Assembly: GCF_014650675.1 (NCBI RefSeq)
Contig: NZ_BMVK01000005.1
Span: 1-64,000 of the forward strand
From: Streptomyces anulatus
Lineage (GTDB): Bacteria > Actinomycetota > Actinomycetes > Streptomycetales > Streptomycetaceae
Direction of reading: 5' to 3'
Length of the DNA stretch: 64,000 bases
How positions within the stretch are numbered: the first letter of the stretch is position 1; the number at the start of each line of letters is the position of its first letter. The position numbers were made by a program, and so were the translations under genes. The notes under the pieces are model-generated. The model saw only the letters and a program-made list of their open reading frames with translations, had not been told where the DNA came from and ran no database searches. Positions 15,922 to 24,320 of this stretch are shown piece by piece.

Positions 15922-16641
15922 ATGCGCGACGAGGGTGGCGACGGGGGTATCGTGGATGTCTGGTACGTGCCCCTTGTCTCTCCGCCGGACGGGCCGGCGT
16001 CGCTGACTCATCTCCTCGACAGACGTGAGCGTGCGGAATGCGAGCGCATCCCGCCGGGGCCCGGTCGCATCCGTTACGTCGTTTCCCACGCCGCCTACCG
16101 GACGGCGCTGGCCCGCTACTGCGACGTGCCGCCGCACGCCGTCCGCTGGCGGCACTCGGCCCACGGCAAGCCGTACCTCGACCGGCTCCCGGACGCGCCC
16201 CACAGCAGCCTCAGCCACGCCGGGGACCTGGCCGCCATCGCGGTCAGCCGGCGGCGCGGCGTCGGCATCGACCTGGCCTGTCCGGGCCCGGGAGTCCGCG
16301 AAGCGGCGCTGGCCGCCCGGTTCTTCACCCCCGAGGAGGCCGGGGCGGTCGCCACGGGCAAGAGCTTCTCCCGGCTCTGGGCGCGCAAGGAGGCCTGCGT
16401 CAAGGCGGTGGGGGCGACGTTCGTCGACGGGCTGCGGCTGCCGGTCATGCGGGAGGGGCCGCTGCGCTGCGCGGACGGGCCATTGCGCGGTCGCACGTGG
16501 TGGCTGCGCGATGTGCGGGCGCCCGCCCCGTATCGCGCGGCTCTCGCTCTGCGGGGCGACGCCCCCTTCGCCGTACGGGTGCACGGCTTTGTGGACCTGA
16601 GGGCTGTCCGCCCGGGAACCGCCGTTCGGCGCGTTCCGTGA
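15922..16641 (+). CDS. Sfp-type 4'-phosphopantetheinyl transferase
   Basis: A 239-residue enzyme that loads phosphopantetheine from coenzyme A onto carrier proteins. Motifs: WRHSAHGKPYL, SLSHAGDLAAIAVS, the Mg-binding GVGIDL and the signature FSRLWARKEACVKAVG. It appears complete and uninterrupted, unlike most genes to its left. The start ATG follows an AT-rich promoter stretch (15850-15920); a GTG at the family-typical VDVWYVPL is an alternative. It probably survives because it can serve carrier proteins elsewhere in the genome. It converges with the aldehyde dehydrogenase gene. Confidence 0.88.
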   Translation: MRDEGGDGGIVDVWYVPLVSPPDGPASLTHLLDRRERAECERIPPGPGRIRYVVSHAAYRTALARYCDVPPHAVRWRHSAHGKPYLDRLPDAPHSSLSHAGDLAAIAVSRRRGVGIDLACPGPGVREAALAARFFTPEEAGAVATGKSFSRLWARKEACVKAVGATFVDGLRLPVMREGPLRCADGPLRGRTWWLRDVRAPAPYRAALALRGDAPFAVRVHGFVDLRAVRPGTAVRRVP

Positions 16642-16674
16642 CCCGGAGGCGTCGGCCCCGGGTCACGGAACGCG
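16630..16674. terminator. Bidirectional terminator hairpin
   Basis: A 17-bp perfect stem (CGCGTTCCGTGACCCGG with CCGGGTCACGGAACGCG) around an 11-nt loop. It overlaps the phosphopantetheinyl transferase stop codon and faces the end of the convergent aldehyde dehydrogenase gene. Confidence 0.85.
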
Positions 16675-16710
16675 GGCGACCGGCCCGTCCGGCCCCGGTC
16701 CTGCCGGAGT

Positions 16711-18327
16711 TCAGGCTCCCCCGGTGAGGCCGGACCCCGTCTGCCGGGGGACCCGCAGGGGGTTGTCGTCGCGGAGTTCGGGGGGCAGGAGGGCGTCGGG
16801 GAAGGACTGGTAGCAGACCGGGCGCAGCCAGCGCTCGACGGCGAGGGTGCCGACACTCGTCGTACCGGGCGAACTCGTCGCGGGCCACGGGCCCCCGTGC
16901 ACCATCGCGTGGCAGACCTCGACGCCGGTGGGCCAGCCGCCCCACAGGACGCGGCCCGCCCGTTCCTCCAGTACCGGCAGCAGTTCCAGGGCCGTCGCCC
17001 GGTCGGCGTCCGCCGCGTGCAGCGTGGCCGTCAGCTGGCCCTCCAACTCCTCAAGCAGGCCGAGGAGTTCATCCGTACCGGACCAGCGCACGACGAGCCC
17101 GGCGGCGCCGAAGACCTCGCCGGTGAGCTCCGGGTGCGCGGTGTACGCGGCCGCGTCGCACGCCAGGACGACGGGGGCCGGTGCGTACGGGCCGGCCCCG
17201 GCCGCGCCCCGGGCCACCTCCCGTACACCCGGGACGTTCTCCCACCGCCGTACGCCCTCGGTGTAGGCGCGGGCGATGTCCGGGGTGAGCATGACCTGCC
17301 CCTCCGCGGCCTTCAGGGCCCGGGCCGCGGCCGAGAGGAAGGCGTCGCCCGCAGGTCCGGCCGGCACCAGCAGGAGGCCGGGGTTCGTGCAGAACTGCCC
17401 CGCGCCGGCCGTCAGCGACGCCACGTACGAGGAGGCCGCGGCTTCCGGTTCGGCGAGCGCCCCGTCGAGCATGATCACGGGATTGACCGCGGACATCTCG
17501 GCGTGGACCGGCACGGGTACCGGGCGTGACCGGCCGGCCGCGATCAGCGCCAGCCCGCCGGCCCGGGAGCCGGTGAACCCCACCGCGGTGATCCGCGGAT
17601 CGCCGACCAGGGCGAGGCCGACGTCGTGACCCCGGCCCACCAGCAGGGAGAACACGCCCGCCGGCATGCCGGTGCGCGCGGCGGCGGCCGTGACGGCGCG
17701 GGCCACCGCCTCGCCGGTGCCCGGGTGCGCCGGGTGGGCCTTGACCACCACGGGGCAGCCGGCGGCCAGCGCGGACGCGGTGTCGCCGCCCGCGACCGAG
17801 AACGCCAGGGGGAAATTGCTCGCACCGAACACGGCCACCGGGCCCAGAGGCACGCGCCGGAGCCGTACGTCCGTGCCCGAGGGCCCGGAGTCGATCCGGG
17901 CGCCGAGGGCGCTCCCGCTCCTGACGAGCTCGGCGAAGAGGCGCAACTGCCCGCAGGTGCGCCCCCGTTCACCGGTCAGCCGGGTCGCCGGGAGTCCGGT
18001 CTCCCGGGCCGCGAGTTCCAGTAGGGCGTCGCCGAGTGCCTCGATCTCCTCCGCGCAGGCGTCGAGGAAGGCCGCCCGCCGCTCGGGCGGCAGGGCGCGG
18101 AAGGCGCGGGCGTCCGCCGCGGCGAGCCGGGCCGCCTCGGCGACCTGTTCCGTCGAGGCGTCCCGGTGCGGGGGGCCGAACGGTTCGCCGGTCGCGGCGG
18201 CGACCGCGTACCAGGCGTCCCCGGTGCCGGGCACCTCGCGGCCGGCCAGGAGCGAGTGCCCGGTCAGGGGGGTGGGTCCGTTCAGGAGCGGGTCCGCGGG
18301 CGGAGCGGGGTTTCCGGTCGGGTTCAC
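16711..18327 (-). CDS. Alpha-ketoglutarate semialdehyde dehydrogenase (hydroxyproline pathway)
   Basis: Aldehyde dehydrogenase of 538 residues that would oxidise 2-oxoglutarate semialdehyde to 2-oxoglutarate, the last step of hydroxyproline breakdown. Motifs: GPVAVFGASNFPLAFS, GCPVVVKAHPAHPGT (NAD-binding lysine), GFTGSRAGG, catalytic Glu in PVHAEMSAVNPV and catalytic Cys in GAGQFCTNPGL. This pattern (ASNFPLAFS, KAHPAHPGT) is typical of the semialdehyde dehydrogenase subgroup. The GTG start has GGGAG about 10 nt upstream. It is divergent from the D-hydroxyproline dehydrogenase operon across 146 bp that contain a predicted GntR operator. Confidence 0.9.
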   Translation of the reverse strand: MNPTGNPAPPADPLLNGPTPLTGHSLLAGREVPGTGDAWYAVAAATGEPFGPPHRDASTEQVAEAARLAAADARAFRALPPERRAAFLDACAEEIEALGDALLELAARETGLPATRLTGERGRTCGQLRLFAELVRSGSALGARIDSGPSGTDVRLRRVPLGPVAVFGASNFPLAFSVAGGDTASALAAGCPVVVKAHPAHPGTGEAVARAVTAAAARTGMPAGVFSLLVGRGHDVGLALVGDPRITAVGFTGSRAGGLALIAAGRSRPVPVPVHAEMSAVNPVIMLDGALAEPEAAASSYVASLTAGAGQFCTNPGLLLVPAGPAGDAFLSAAARALKAAEGQVMLTPDIARAYTEGVRRWENVPGVREVARGAAGAGPYAPAPVVLACDAAAYTAHPELTGEVFGAAGLVVRWSGTDELLGLLEELEGQLTATLHAADADRATALELLPVLEERAGRVLWGGWPTGVEVCHAMVHGGPWPATSSPGTTSVGTLAVERWLRPVCYQSFPDALLPPELRDDNPLRVPRQTGSGLTGGA

Positions 18328-18449
18328 AGTGATGCGTCTCCCTGTGCGCGCCGGTGGGCGGCGCGCGGTCGTCGGGTGCCCGGGTGAAAGTCACCGGGGT
18401 GGTGGCGTTGTCCTCGGGTCGTCCGGATGTATAGCCTAAGCAATGGCAT

Positions 18450-18461
18450 GTGACATTGCAC
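18450..18461 (+). promoter_or_regulatory. Predicted GntR operator, site 1 (hydroxyproline operon)
   Basis: GTGACATTGCAC, ending 12 nt before the ATG of the first operon gene. It sits inside a larger inverted repeat GCAATG (18440-18445) to CATTGC (18454-18459). The same motif recurs before the regulator gene, the peptide transporter and the collagenase. Confidence 0.65.
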
Positions 18462-18473
18462 TAGGGAGCGGCC

Positions 18474-19634
18474 ATGAAAGTCGTAGTCGTCGGAGCGGGC
18501 ATCGTGGGTGCCGCGTGCGCGTTCCACGCCGCCGCGGCGGGGCTCGACGTCACGGTCCTCGACCGTGGTCCCGTCGGCGCGGGCACGACCAGCCGGGGGG
18601 AGGGCAACATCCTCCTCTCCGACAAGGAGCCCGGCCCCGAACTGGAGCTCGCCCGGCTCAGCCGCGACCTCTGGGACGAGGCCGCCGAGGAACTCGGACC
18701 GGAGACCGTCGAGTTCGAGACCAAGGGCGGCCTCGTCGTCGCGAGCACCCCCGACGCACTCGGGGCCCTGCACGCGTTCGCCGCGCGCCAGGCGGCCGCA
18801 GGCGTCCGCACCGAAGCCGTCGAGCGCGTCGGCGAACTCGAACCCCATGTCGCGCCCGGCCTCCCCGGCGGCGTCCACTACCCGCAGGACGCCCAGGTGC
18901 AGCCCGTTCTCGCGGCGGCCGGACTGCTGCGCGCCGCGGTCCGGCACGGGGCCCGGACGCACACCGGCGAGGCCGTGGCCGCGGTCACCGGGACCGACGG
19001 CAGGATCGCCGGAGTGCGCACCGCCGACGGCACGGTGCTGCCCGCCGACGCCGTGGTCAACGCCGCCGGCACCTGGGGCGGCGAGGTCGGCCGCCGGCTC
19101 GGCGCCCCCGTCGGGATCCTGCCCCGCCGGGGCTTCGTCCTCGTCACCGAGCCGCTGCCGCCGATGATCCGGCACAAGGTCTACTCCGCCGACTACGTGG
19201 CCAATGTCGCCTCCAGCGACGAGGGTCTGGAGACCTCGTGCGTCGTCGAGGGCACCCGCGCGGGCACGATCCTGATCGGCGCCAGCCGCGAACGCGTCGG
19301 CTTCGACACCTCGATGAACCCGGCCGTGGTGGCCAGGCTCGCCGCCCAGGCATGCCGCCTCTTCCCGTTCCTGCGCGGCGTCCACCTGATCCGCGCCTAC
19401 CGGGGCTTCCGGCCGTACTGTCCGGACCACCTGCCGGTCATCGGCCCGGACCCCCGCGTCCCCGGAGTTCTCCACGCGTGCGGCCACGAGGGCGCCGGCA
19501 TCGGCCTCGCCCCCGGGACCGGCGCCCTGGTCACCGCCCAACTCCTCGGCCGCCCGTGGCGCGGCGCCGATCCGGCCGCCCACACCGGCCTCCTGCCCGA
19601 CCGATTCCTCACCACCGGAGGTGTGCCGAAGTGA
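18474..19634 (+). CDS. FAD-dependent D-amino-acid oxidase-family subunit of D-hydroxyproline dehydrogenase
   Basis: Flavoprotein of 386 residues of the DAO family, starting MKVVVVGAGIVGAACAFHAA (FAD-binding Rossmann loop) and ending with GHEGAGIGLAPGTGALV. Together with the next two genes it forms the alpha/beta/gamma set of a heterotrimeric D-hydroxyproline (or sarcosine-type) dehydrogenase: catalytic FAD subunit, small [2Fe-2S] subunit, and FAD/NAD-type subunit with a BFD-like cluster. The three are translationally coupled (GTGA overlap at the end). GGGAG lies upstream of the ATG. The predicted reaction is cis-4-hydroxy-D-proline to 1-pyrroline-4-hydroxy-2-carboxylate. Confidence 0.88.
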   Translation: MKVVVVGAGIVGAACAFHAAAAGLDVTVLDRGPVGAGTTSRGEGNILLSDKEPGPELELARLSRDLWDEAAEELGPETVEFETKGGLVVASTPDALGALHAFAARQAAAGVRTEAVERVGELEPHVAPGLPGGVHYPQDAQVQPVLAAAGLLRAAVRHGARTHTGEAVAAVTGTDGRIAGVRTADGTVLPADAVVNAAGTWGGEVGRRLGAPVGILPRRGFVLVTEPLPPMIRHKVYSADYVANVASSDEGLETSCVVEGTRAGTILIGASRERVGFDTSMNPAVVARLAAQACRLFPFLRGVHLIRAYRGFRPYCPDHLPVIGPDPRVPGVLHACGHEGAGIGLAPGTGALVTAQLLGRPWRGADPAAHTGLLPDRFLTTGGVPK

Positions 19635-19894
19635 CCGCAGTGACCGCGTTCACCGTGGACGGCGAACCGCTGCCGTTCGTACCGGGACAGACCCTGGCCG
19701 CCGCGCTCGTCGCCTCGGGCCGGGTCGCCTGGCGGACCACCCGGGGCGGACAACGGCCCCGGGGGATCTTCTGCGGGATCGGCGTCTGTTACGACTGCCT
19801 GGTGACCGTCGACGGGACGGGCGGGCAGCGCGCCTGCCTGGTGCAGGCCCGTGCGGGCATGGCCGTCACGACGGGGGAGGGCGACGATGAGTGA
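19631..19894 (+). CDS. (2Fe-2S)-binding small subunit of D-hydroxyproline dehydrogenase
   Basis: An 87-residue ferredoxin-like protein. Four cysteines in GIFCGIGVCYDCLVTVDGT followed by QRAC give the plant-type [2Fe-2S] spacing C-x4-C-x2-C-x11-C. The GTG start overlaps the upstream stop (GTGA), and the end overlaps the next gene by 8 nt. Small subunits of this kind pass electrons between the two flavin subunits. It is short and easily missed. Confidence 0.88.
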   Translation: MTAVTAFTVDGEPLPFVPGQTLAAALVASGRVAWRTTRGGQRPRGIFCGIGVCYDCLVTVDGTGGQRACLVQARAGMAVTTGEGDDE

Positions 19895-21326
19895 GTCCGC
19901 CGACCTCGTCGTGGTGGGCGCGGGCCCGGCCGGCATGGCCGCCGCCGCCACCGCCCTGGACGGCGGGCTGCGGGTCGTCCTCATCGACTCGGGCGCCGCC
20001 CCGGGCGGCCAGTTCTGGCGCCACCCCCCGCTCTCCGCGCGCGAGGCCGTGCCGACCGCCGATCTGCACCACGGGCTGAGCACCTACCGGGCGCTCTGCG
20101 CCACCCTCTCCGCCCACGAGGGCACCGGACGGCTCACGCTGCTGCTGAACCACCATGTGTGGACCACGGCCCGCGAGGAGGACGGCTTCGCCGTCCACGC
20201 CATGGACCGGGGCCGGGCGCCCGAGGAGCGGGCCGTCGTGCTGCGCGCACCGGCCCTGCTGGTGGCGACCGGCGCCTACGACCGCCAACTCCCCTTCCCC
20301 GGCTGGGACCTGCCCGGGGTGCTCACCGCCGGCGGGCTCCAGTCGCTGCTCAAGGGCGGCGGAGTCGTCGCGGGCAGCCGGGTGGTCCTCGGCGGCACGG
20401 GCCCCTTCCTGCTGCCGGTCGCCGCCGCCCTCGCCGCACGCGGGGCGAAGGTCGTCGCCGTGTGCGAGGCGGCTGCGCCCTCGGCCTGGCTGCGCCACCC
20501 CGCGGCCCTGCTGCGCAACCCCGCCAAGTGGGCCGAGGGCGCCCGGTACGCGGGCACCCTCGCCCGGCACCGCGTCCCGGTCCGGACCCGCACCGCGATC
20601 GTCGGCGCCGAAGGGGAGGGGCGGGTCGCCGTCGTGCGCACCGCCGCCCTGGACGCCGCCGGGCGCCCGCTCCCGGGCACGGAGCGCCGGATCGAGGCCG
20701 ACACCGTGGGCGTCGGCTGGGGCTTCGTCCCCCAGCTCGACCTGCTTCTCCCGCTCGGCTGCGATCTCGCCGACGCGGGCGACGGCACCATGGCCGCCGC
20801 CGTCGACGACGGACAGCGCACCACGGTGCCCGGGCTGTACACGGCGGGCGAGACCTGCGGCGTGGGCGGGGCCGCACTCGCGGTGAGCGAGGGCCGCGTC
20901 GCCGCCGTCTCGGTGCTCACCGACCTCTCCGCCCCGGCCCGGCCCGGCACCCGGCGCCCGGCCGCGGAGCGCCGGGCGGTGGCCCGGCACCGCGCCTTCG
21001 CCCGGGCGATGGCACAGGCACACCCCCTGCCCCCGGCCTGGCCCGCGTGGCTGACCGACGACACACCGGTCTGCCGGTGCGAAGAGGTCACCGCGGGGGC
21101 GGTCCGGGCCGCCCGCGCCGACGACGCGGCAGCCGACCACCGGCAGGTCAAACAACTGACCAGAGCCGGCATGGGCTGGTGCCAGGGCCGGATGTGCGGG
21201 CCCGCCGTGCACTGCCTCGTCTCCGCCCGCGACCAGCCGTACGCCCCCACCGAGCGGCTGATCGCGACCCCCGTCACCCTCGGTGCGCTCGCCGATTCCG
21301 GCGAGCCCACCACCGATCCCAGCTGA
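19887..21326 (+). CDS. FAD/NAD(P)-binding large subunit with BFD-like [2Fe-2S] domain, D-hydroxyproline dehydrogenase
   Basis: A 479-residue pyridine-nucleotide-disulfide oxidoreductase-like subunit. Residues 1-35 hold the dinucleotide motif VVVGAGPAGMAAAATALDGG; a second one, VVLGGTGPFLLPVA, occurs near residue 170. The C-terminal 100 residues carry cysteines in TPVCRCEEVTAGAVRAA and GMGWCQGRMCGPAV, a BFD-like [2Fe-2S] site. The start lies inside the end of the small-subunit gene. This arrangement matches the LhpBEF/HcnABC-type dehydrogenases; the hydroxyproline context selects the former. Confidence 0.88.
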   Translation: MSESADLVVVGAGPAGMAAAATALDGGLRVVLIDSGAAPGGQFWRHPPLSAREAVPTADLHHGLSTYRALCATLSAHEGTGRLTLLLNHHVWTTAREEDGFAVHAMDRGRAPEERAVVLRAPALLVATGAYDRQLPFPGWDLPGVLTAGGLQSLLKGGGVVAGSRVVLGGTGPFLLPVAAALAARGAKVVAVCEAAAPSAWLRHPAALLRNPAKWAEGARYAGTLARHRVPVRTRTAIVGAEGEGRVAVVRTAALDAAGRPLPGTERRIEADTVGVGWGFVPQLDLLLPLGCDLADAGDGTMAAAVDDGQRTTVPGLYTAGETCGVGGAALAVSEGRVAAVSVLTDLSAPARPGTRRPAAERRAVARHRAFARAMAQAHPLPPAWPAWLTDDTPVCRCEEVTAGAVRAARADDAAADHRQVKQLTRAGMGWCQGRMCGPAVHCLVSARDQPYAPTERLIATPVTLGALADSGEPTTDPS

Positions 21327-21335
21327 GGAGTTCCC

Positions 21336-22244
21336 ATGGACCGCACCTCCCTTCCCACCCGCATGCCCTGGCACGGCGTCATCGTCGCGACGAGCCTCCC
21401 CTTCGACCAGGACCTCGCCGTCGACCACGGCGCCTACGGGGACAACGTCGCCTGGCTCGCCGAGCAGGGCCTGCACGGCGTCGCCCCGAACGGCTCGCTG
21501 GGCGAGTACCAGACCCTGACGTACGAGGAACGCGACCGCGTCGTGGAGACCGCCGTCGCGAACGCCCCCGAGGGCTTCACCGTGATGCCGGGCGTCGGAG
21601 CGTACGGCGCGATCGAGGCGAGGCGGCACGCGCGGTTCGCCAAGGACGCCGGCTGCCAGGCCGTCATGTGCCTGCCGCCCAACGCCTACCGGGCCGACGA
21701 CCGTGCCGTCCTGGAGCACTACGCGATGGTGGCCTCCGCCGGGCTTCCCGTCACCGCCTACAACAACCCCATCGACACCAAGGTCGACCTGCGCCCCGAG
21801 CTGCTGGCCAAGCTGCACGCGGAGGGATTCATCGTGGGCGTGAAGGAGTTCTCCGGTGACGTCCGCCGGTGCTACGCCATCAATGAACTCGCCCCCGGAC
21901 TCGACCTGATCATCGGCACCGACGACACCCTCCTGGAAGTCGGCGTCGCCGGCGCCAAGGGCTGGGTCGCCGGCTACCCCCAGGTCTTCCCGCGCGCCTG
22001 CCTCGACCTCTACAACGCCTCGCTGGCCGGCGATCTCGACACCGCGCTCCCGCTCTACCGGCAGCTCCACTCCGTACTGCGCTGGGACAGCAAAACCGAG
22101 TTCGTCCAGGCCATCAAGCTCGGCCAGGACATGATCGGCCGCACCGGCGGCGTCTGCCGTCCGCCCCGGCAGACCCTGGACCCGGAGACCGAGGCCGTCG
22201 TCCGCGCCGCCACCCAGGCCCTCATCGACGCCGGGGTGAACTGA
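21336..22244 (+). CDS. DHDPS/NAL-family lyase, probable 1-pyrroline-4-hydroxy-2-carboxylate deaminase
   Basis: A 302-residue TIM-barrel class I aldolase-type enzyme. The Schiff-base lysine is in IVGVKEFSGD (about residue 168), and the GSLGEYQTLT loop and YNNPIDTKVDL follow the family layout. In hydroxyproline clusters the member of this family removes ammonia and water from 1-pyrroline-4-hydroxy-2-carboxylate, giving 2-oxoglutarate semialdehyde. The function is assigned from context; sequence alone would allow other dihydrodipicolinate synthase-like activities. GAGGAG lies just before the ATG. Confidence 0.88.
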   Translation: MDRTSLPTRMPWHGVIVATSLPFDQDLAVDHGAYGDNVAWLAEQGLHGVAPNGSLGEYQTLTYEERDRVVETAVANAPEGFTVMPGVGAYGAIEARRHARFAKDAGCQAVMCLPPNAYRADDRAVLEHYAMVASAGLPVTAYNNPIDTKVDLRPELLAKLHAEGFIVGVKEFSGDVRRCYAINELAPGLDLIIGTDDTLLEVGVAGAKGWVAGYPQVFPRACLDLYNASLAGDLDTALPLYRQLHSVLRWDSKTEFVQAIKLGQDMIGRTGGVCRPPRQTLDPETEAVVRAATQALIDAGVN

Positions 22245-22245
22245 C

Positions 22246-23247
22246 GTGCGCTCCACGGTCTGTTACCACGCGGTCGACTCGCACACCGAAGGCATGCCGA
22301 CCAGGGTCGTCACCGGCGGGGTGGGCGTCCTGCCGGGCGCCACGATGGCCGAGCGACGGCTGCGGTTCATGGCGGAGCGGGACGGGCTGCGCACCCTGCT
22401 CATGTGCGAGCCGCGCGGGCACGGGGCCATGTCCGGAGCCATCCTCCAGCCCCCGACCCGGCCCGACGCCGACTTCGGCGTGCTGTTCATCGAGGTCTCC
22501 GGCTGCCTGCCCATGTGCGGCCACGGCACCATCGGCGTCGCGACGGTCCTCGTGGAGACGGGCATGGTCGAAGCGGTCGAACCGGAGACGCTCATCCGCC
22601 TCGACACCCCCGCCGGCCTCGTCACGGCACGGGTCGCCGTGCGCGACGGCCGCGCGGAGTCCGTCACCCTGGAGAACGTCGCCTCCTACAGCCACGCGCT
22701 GGACCAGGTCGTCGAGGTCGAGGGGTTCGGCCCGGTCCGCTACGACATGGCGTACGGCGGCAACTTCTACGCCATCGTGCGCACCGAGGACCTCGGCATC
22801 CCCTTCGACCGGGCGGAGAAGGGGCGGCTGCTGGAGGCGGGCCTGGCCGTCATGGGGGCGATCAACGAGCGGAACCCGGTGGTGCATCCGGAGAACCCCG
22901 CGATCGACGTCTGCCACCACGTCTATCTGGAGGCGCCCGGCTCGACGGCCGAGCACTCGCGGCACGCCATGGCCATCCACCCCGGCTGGTTCGACCGCTC
23001 GCCCTGCGGGACGGGAACCAGCGCCCGGATGGCCCAACTGCACGCGCGGGGGCTGCTGAAGACCGGGCAGGACTTCGTCAACGAGTCCTTCATCGGCTCC
23101 CGCTTCACGGGCCGGCTCCTGGGGGAGACCACGGTCGGCGGCAGGCCCGCCGTACTGCCCTCCGTCACCGGCCGCGCCTGGATCACCGGGACCGCGCAGT
23201 ACCTGCTCGACCCCACCGACCCCTATCCGACGGGATTCACGGTATGA
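22246..23247 (+). CDS. Proline racemase-family enzyme, probable 4-hydroxyproline 2-epimerase
   Basis: A 333-residue member of the proline racemase family, starting STVCYHAVDSHTEGMPTRV. Both catalytic cysteines are present: PMCGHGTIG (about residue 90) and DRSPCGTGTSARMA (about 252). A Cys/Cys pair is characteristic of racemases and epimerases. It would convert trans-4-hydroxy-L-proline to the D-epimer used by the dehydrogenase upstream. GTG start 1 nt after the previous stop; the stop overlaps the next gene (ATGA). Confidence 0.88.
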   Translation: MRSTVCYHAVDSHTEGMPTRVVTGGVGVLPGATMAERRLRFMAERDGLRTLLMCEPRGHGAMSGAILQPPTRPDADFGVLFIEVSGCLPMCGHGTIGVATVLVETGMVEAVEPETLIRLDTPAGLVTARVAVRDGRAESVTLENVASYSHALDQVVEVEGFGPVRYDMAYGGNFYAIVRTEDLGIPFDRAEKGRLLEAGLAVMGAINERNPVVHPENPAIDVCHHVYLEAPGSTAEHSRHAMAIHPGWFDRSPCGTGTSARMAQLHARGLLKTGQDFVNESFIGSRFTGRLLGETTVGGRPAVLPSVTGRAWITGTAQYLLDPTDPYPTGFTV

Positions 23248-24320
23248 CGACCGATCCGTACACCGTACCGGTCGGGACGGCGTACACCGGGCCGATCGAC
23301 ACGGTCGACTGGCACACCGGGGGTGAACCGTTCCGGATCGTGCCCGCATCCCCGCCGGCCGTGACCGGGCACGGACCCACCGTCGCGGAGCGCCGCACGG
23401 CCGCCATGGCCGACGCCGGGGTGCAGTGGACCCGGGCCCTGCTGTGCGGCGAACCGCGCGGCCACGCCGACATGTACGGGGCCTTCCTGGTGCCGCCGGA
23501 CGACGCGGGGGCCCACCTCGGGGCCCTCTTCTGGCACAAGGACGGCTTCTCCACGGCCTGCGGCCACGGGACGATCGCCCTCGGCGCCTGGGCGGTCGCC
23601 ACCGGCCTGGTCCCGGCCCCGGCCGACGGCACGACGGACGTCGTCATCGACGTCCCCTCCGGCCGGGTCACGGCGAGCGTGCGCACGGCCGGCGGCCGCG
23701 TCGCGGACGTGACGTTCGTCAACGTCCCCGGCCATGTCCACGCGCGCGGTGTCGAGGTGGCCACCTCGCTGGGAACCGTCACCGTCGACATCGCCTACGG
23801 CGGCGCCATGTACGCCGTGCTCCCGGCACACCGGCTCGGCCTGCGGGTCCGGCCGCGTGACGTCACCGCGATCGTCGCGGCCGGCCGCGAGATCCGCGAC
23901 GCGCTGAACGCCGCCCGCGCCGCCGAACACCCCGAGGACGACCGGCTGTCCGGCGTCTACGGGACGGTGTTCACCGAGGAGGCCGGCGCCCCCGTCGAAC
24001 GGCCCGACGGCACCTGGCTGCTGCACCACCGCAACGTCACGGTGTTCGCGGACGGCCAGGTCGACCGCTCCCCGTGCGGCTCGGGCACCGCGGCCCGGGT
24101 GGCGCTCCTCGCCGACGCCGGGGAACTGCGCCTCGGCGACGAGTTGAGGCACGAGTCGGTTGTGGGCTCCGTCTTCCGCGCCCGGATCGAGCGGTCCACC
24201 ACGGGCCACGGGAGTCCCTTCGTCGTCCCGGCCGTGACGGGCACCGCGTACGCCACGGGTACCAGCCGCTTCACCGTCGATCCCGACGACGCCCTCGTAC
24301 CCGGGTTCGTGCTGCGATGA
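23244..24320 (+). CDS. Second proline racemase-family enzyme (hydroxyproline epimerase or 3-hydroxyproline-acting)
   Basis: A 358-residue paralogue of the preceding protein, with IDTVDWHTGGEPFRIV at the N-terminus and the catalytic motifs STACGHGTIALG and DRSPCGSGTAARVA. Because both cysteines are kept, it is not a typical trans-3-hydroxyproline dehydratase, which has Thr at the second position. Its position next to a pyrroline-2-carboxylate reductase-like gene nevertheless suggests action on 3-hydroxyproline or proline. ATGA overlaps on both sides embed it in the operon. Confidence 0.8.
   Translation: MTTDPYTVPVGTAYTGPIDTVDWHTGGEPFRIVPASPPAVTGHGPTVAERRTAAMADAGVQWTRALLCGEPRGHADMYGAFLVPPDDAGAHLGALFWHKDGFSTACGHGTIALGAWAVATGLVPAPADGTTDVVIDVPSGRVTASVRTAGGRVADVTFVNVPGHVHARGVEVATSLGTVTVDIAYGGAMYAVLPAHRLGLRVRPRDVTAIVAAGREIRDALNAARAAEHPEDDRLSGVYGTVFTEEAGAPVERPDGTWLLHHRNVTVFADGQVDRSPCGSGTAARVALLADAGELRLGDELRHESVVGSVFRARIERSTTGHGSPFVVPAVTGTAYATGTSRFTVDPDDALVPGFVLR

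Noticed and set aside
9975..16641. Prophage or integrated mobile element
   Set aside because: No integrase, transposase, phage structural gene or flanking att repeat was seen; the content is metabolite-cluster remnants.
23244..24320. trans-3-hydroxyproline dehydratase as a firm call
   Set aside because: The second catalytic position is Cys (SPCGSG), not the Thr expected of that enzyme, so only a family-level call is made.
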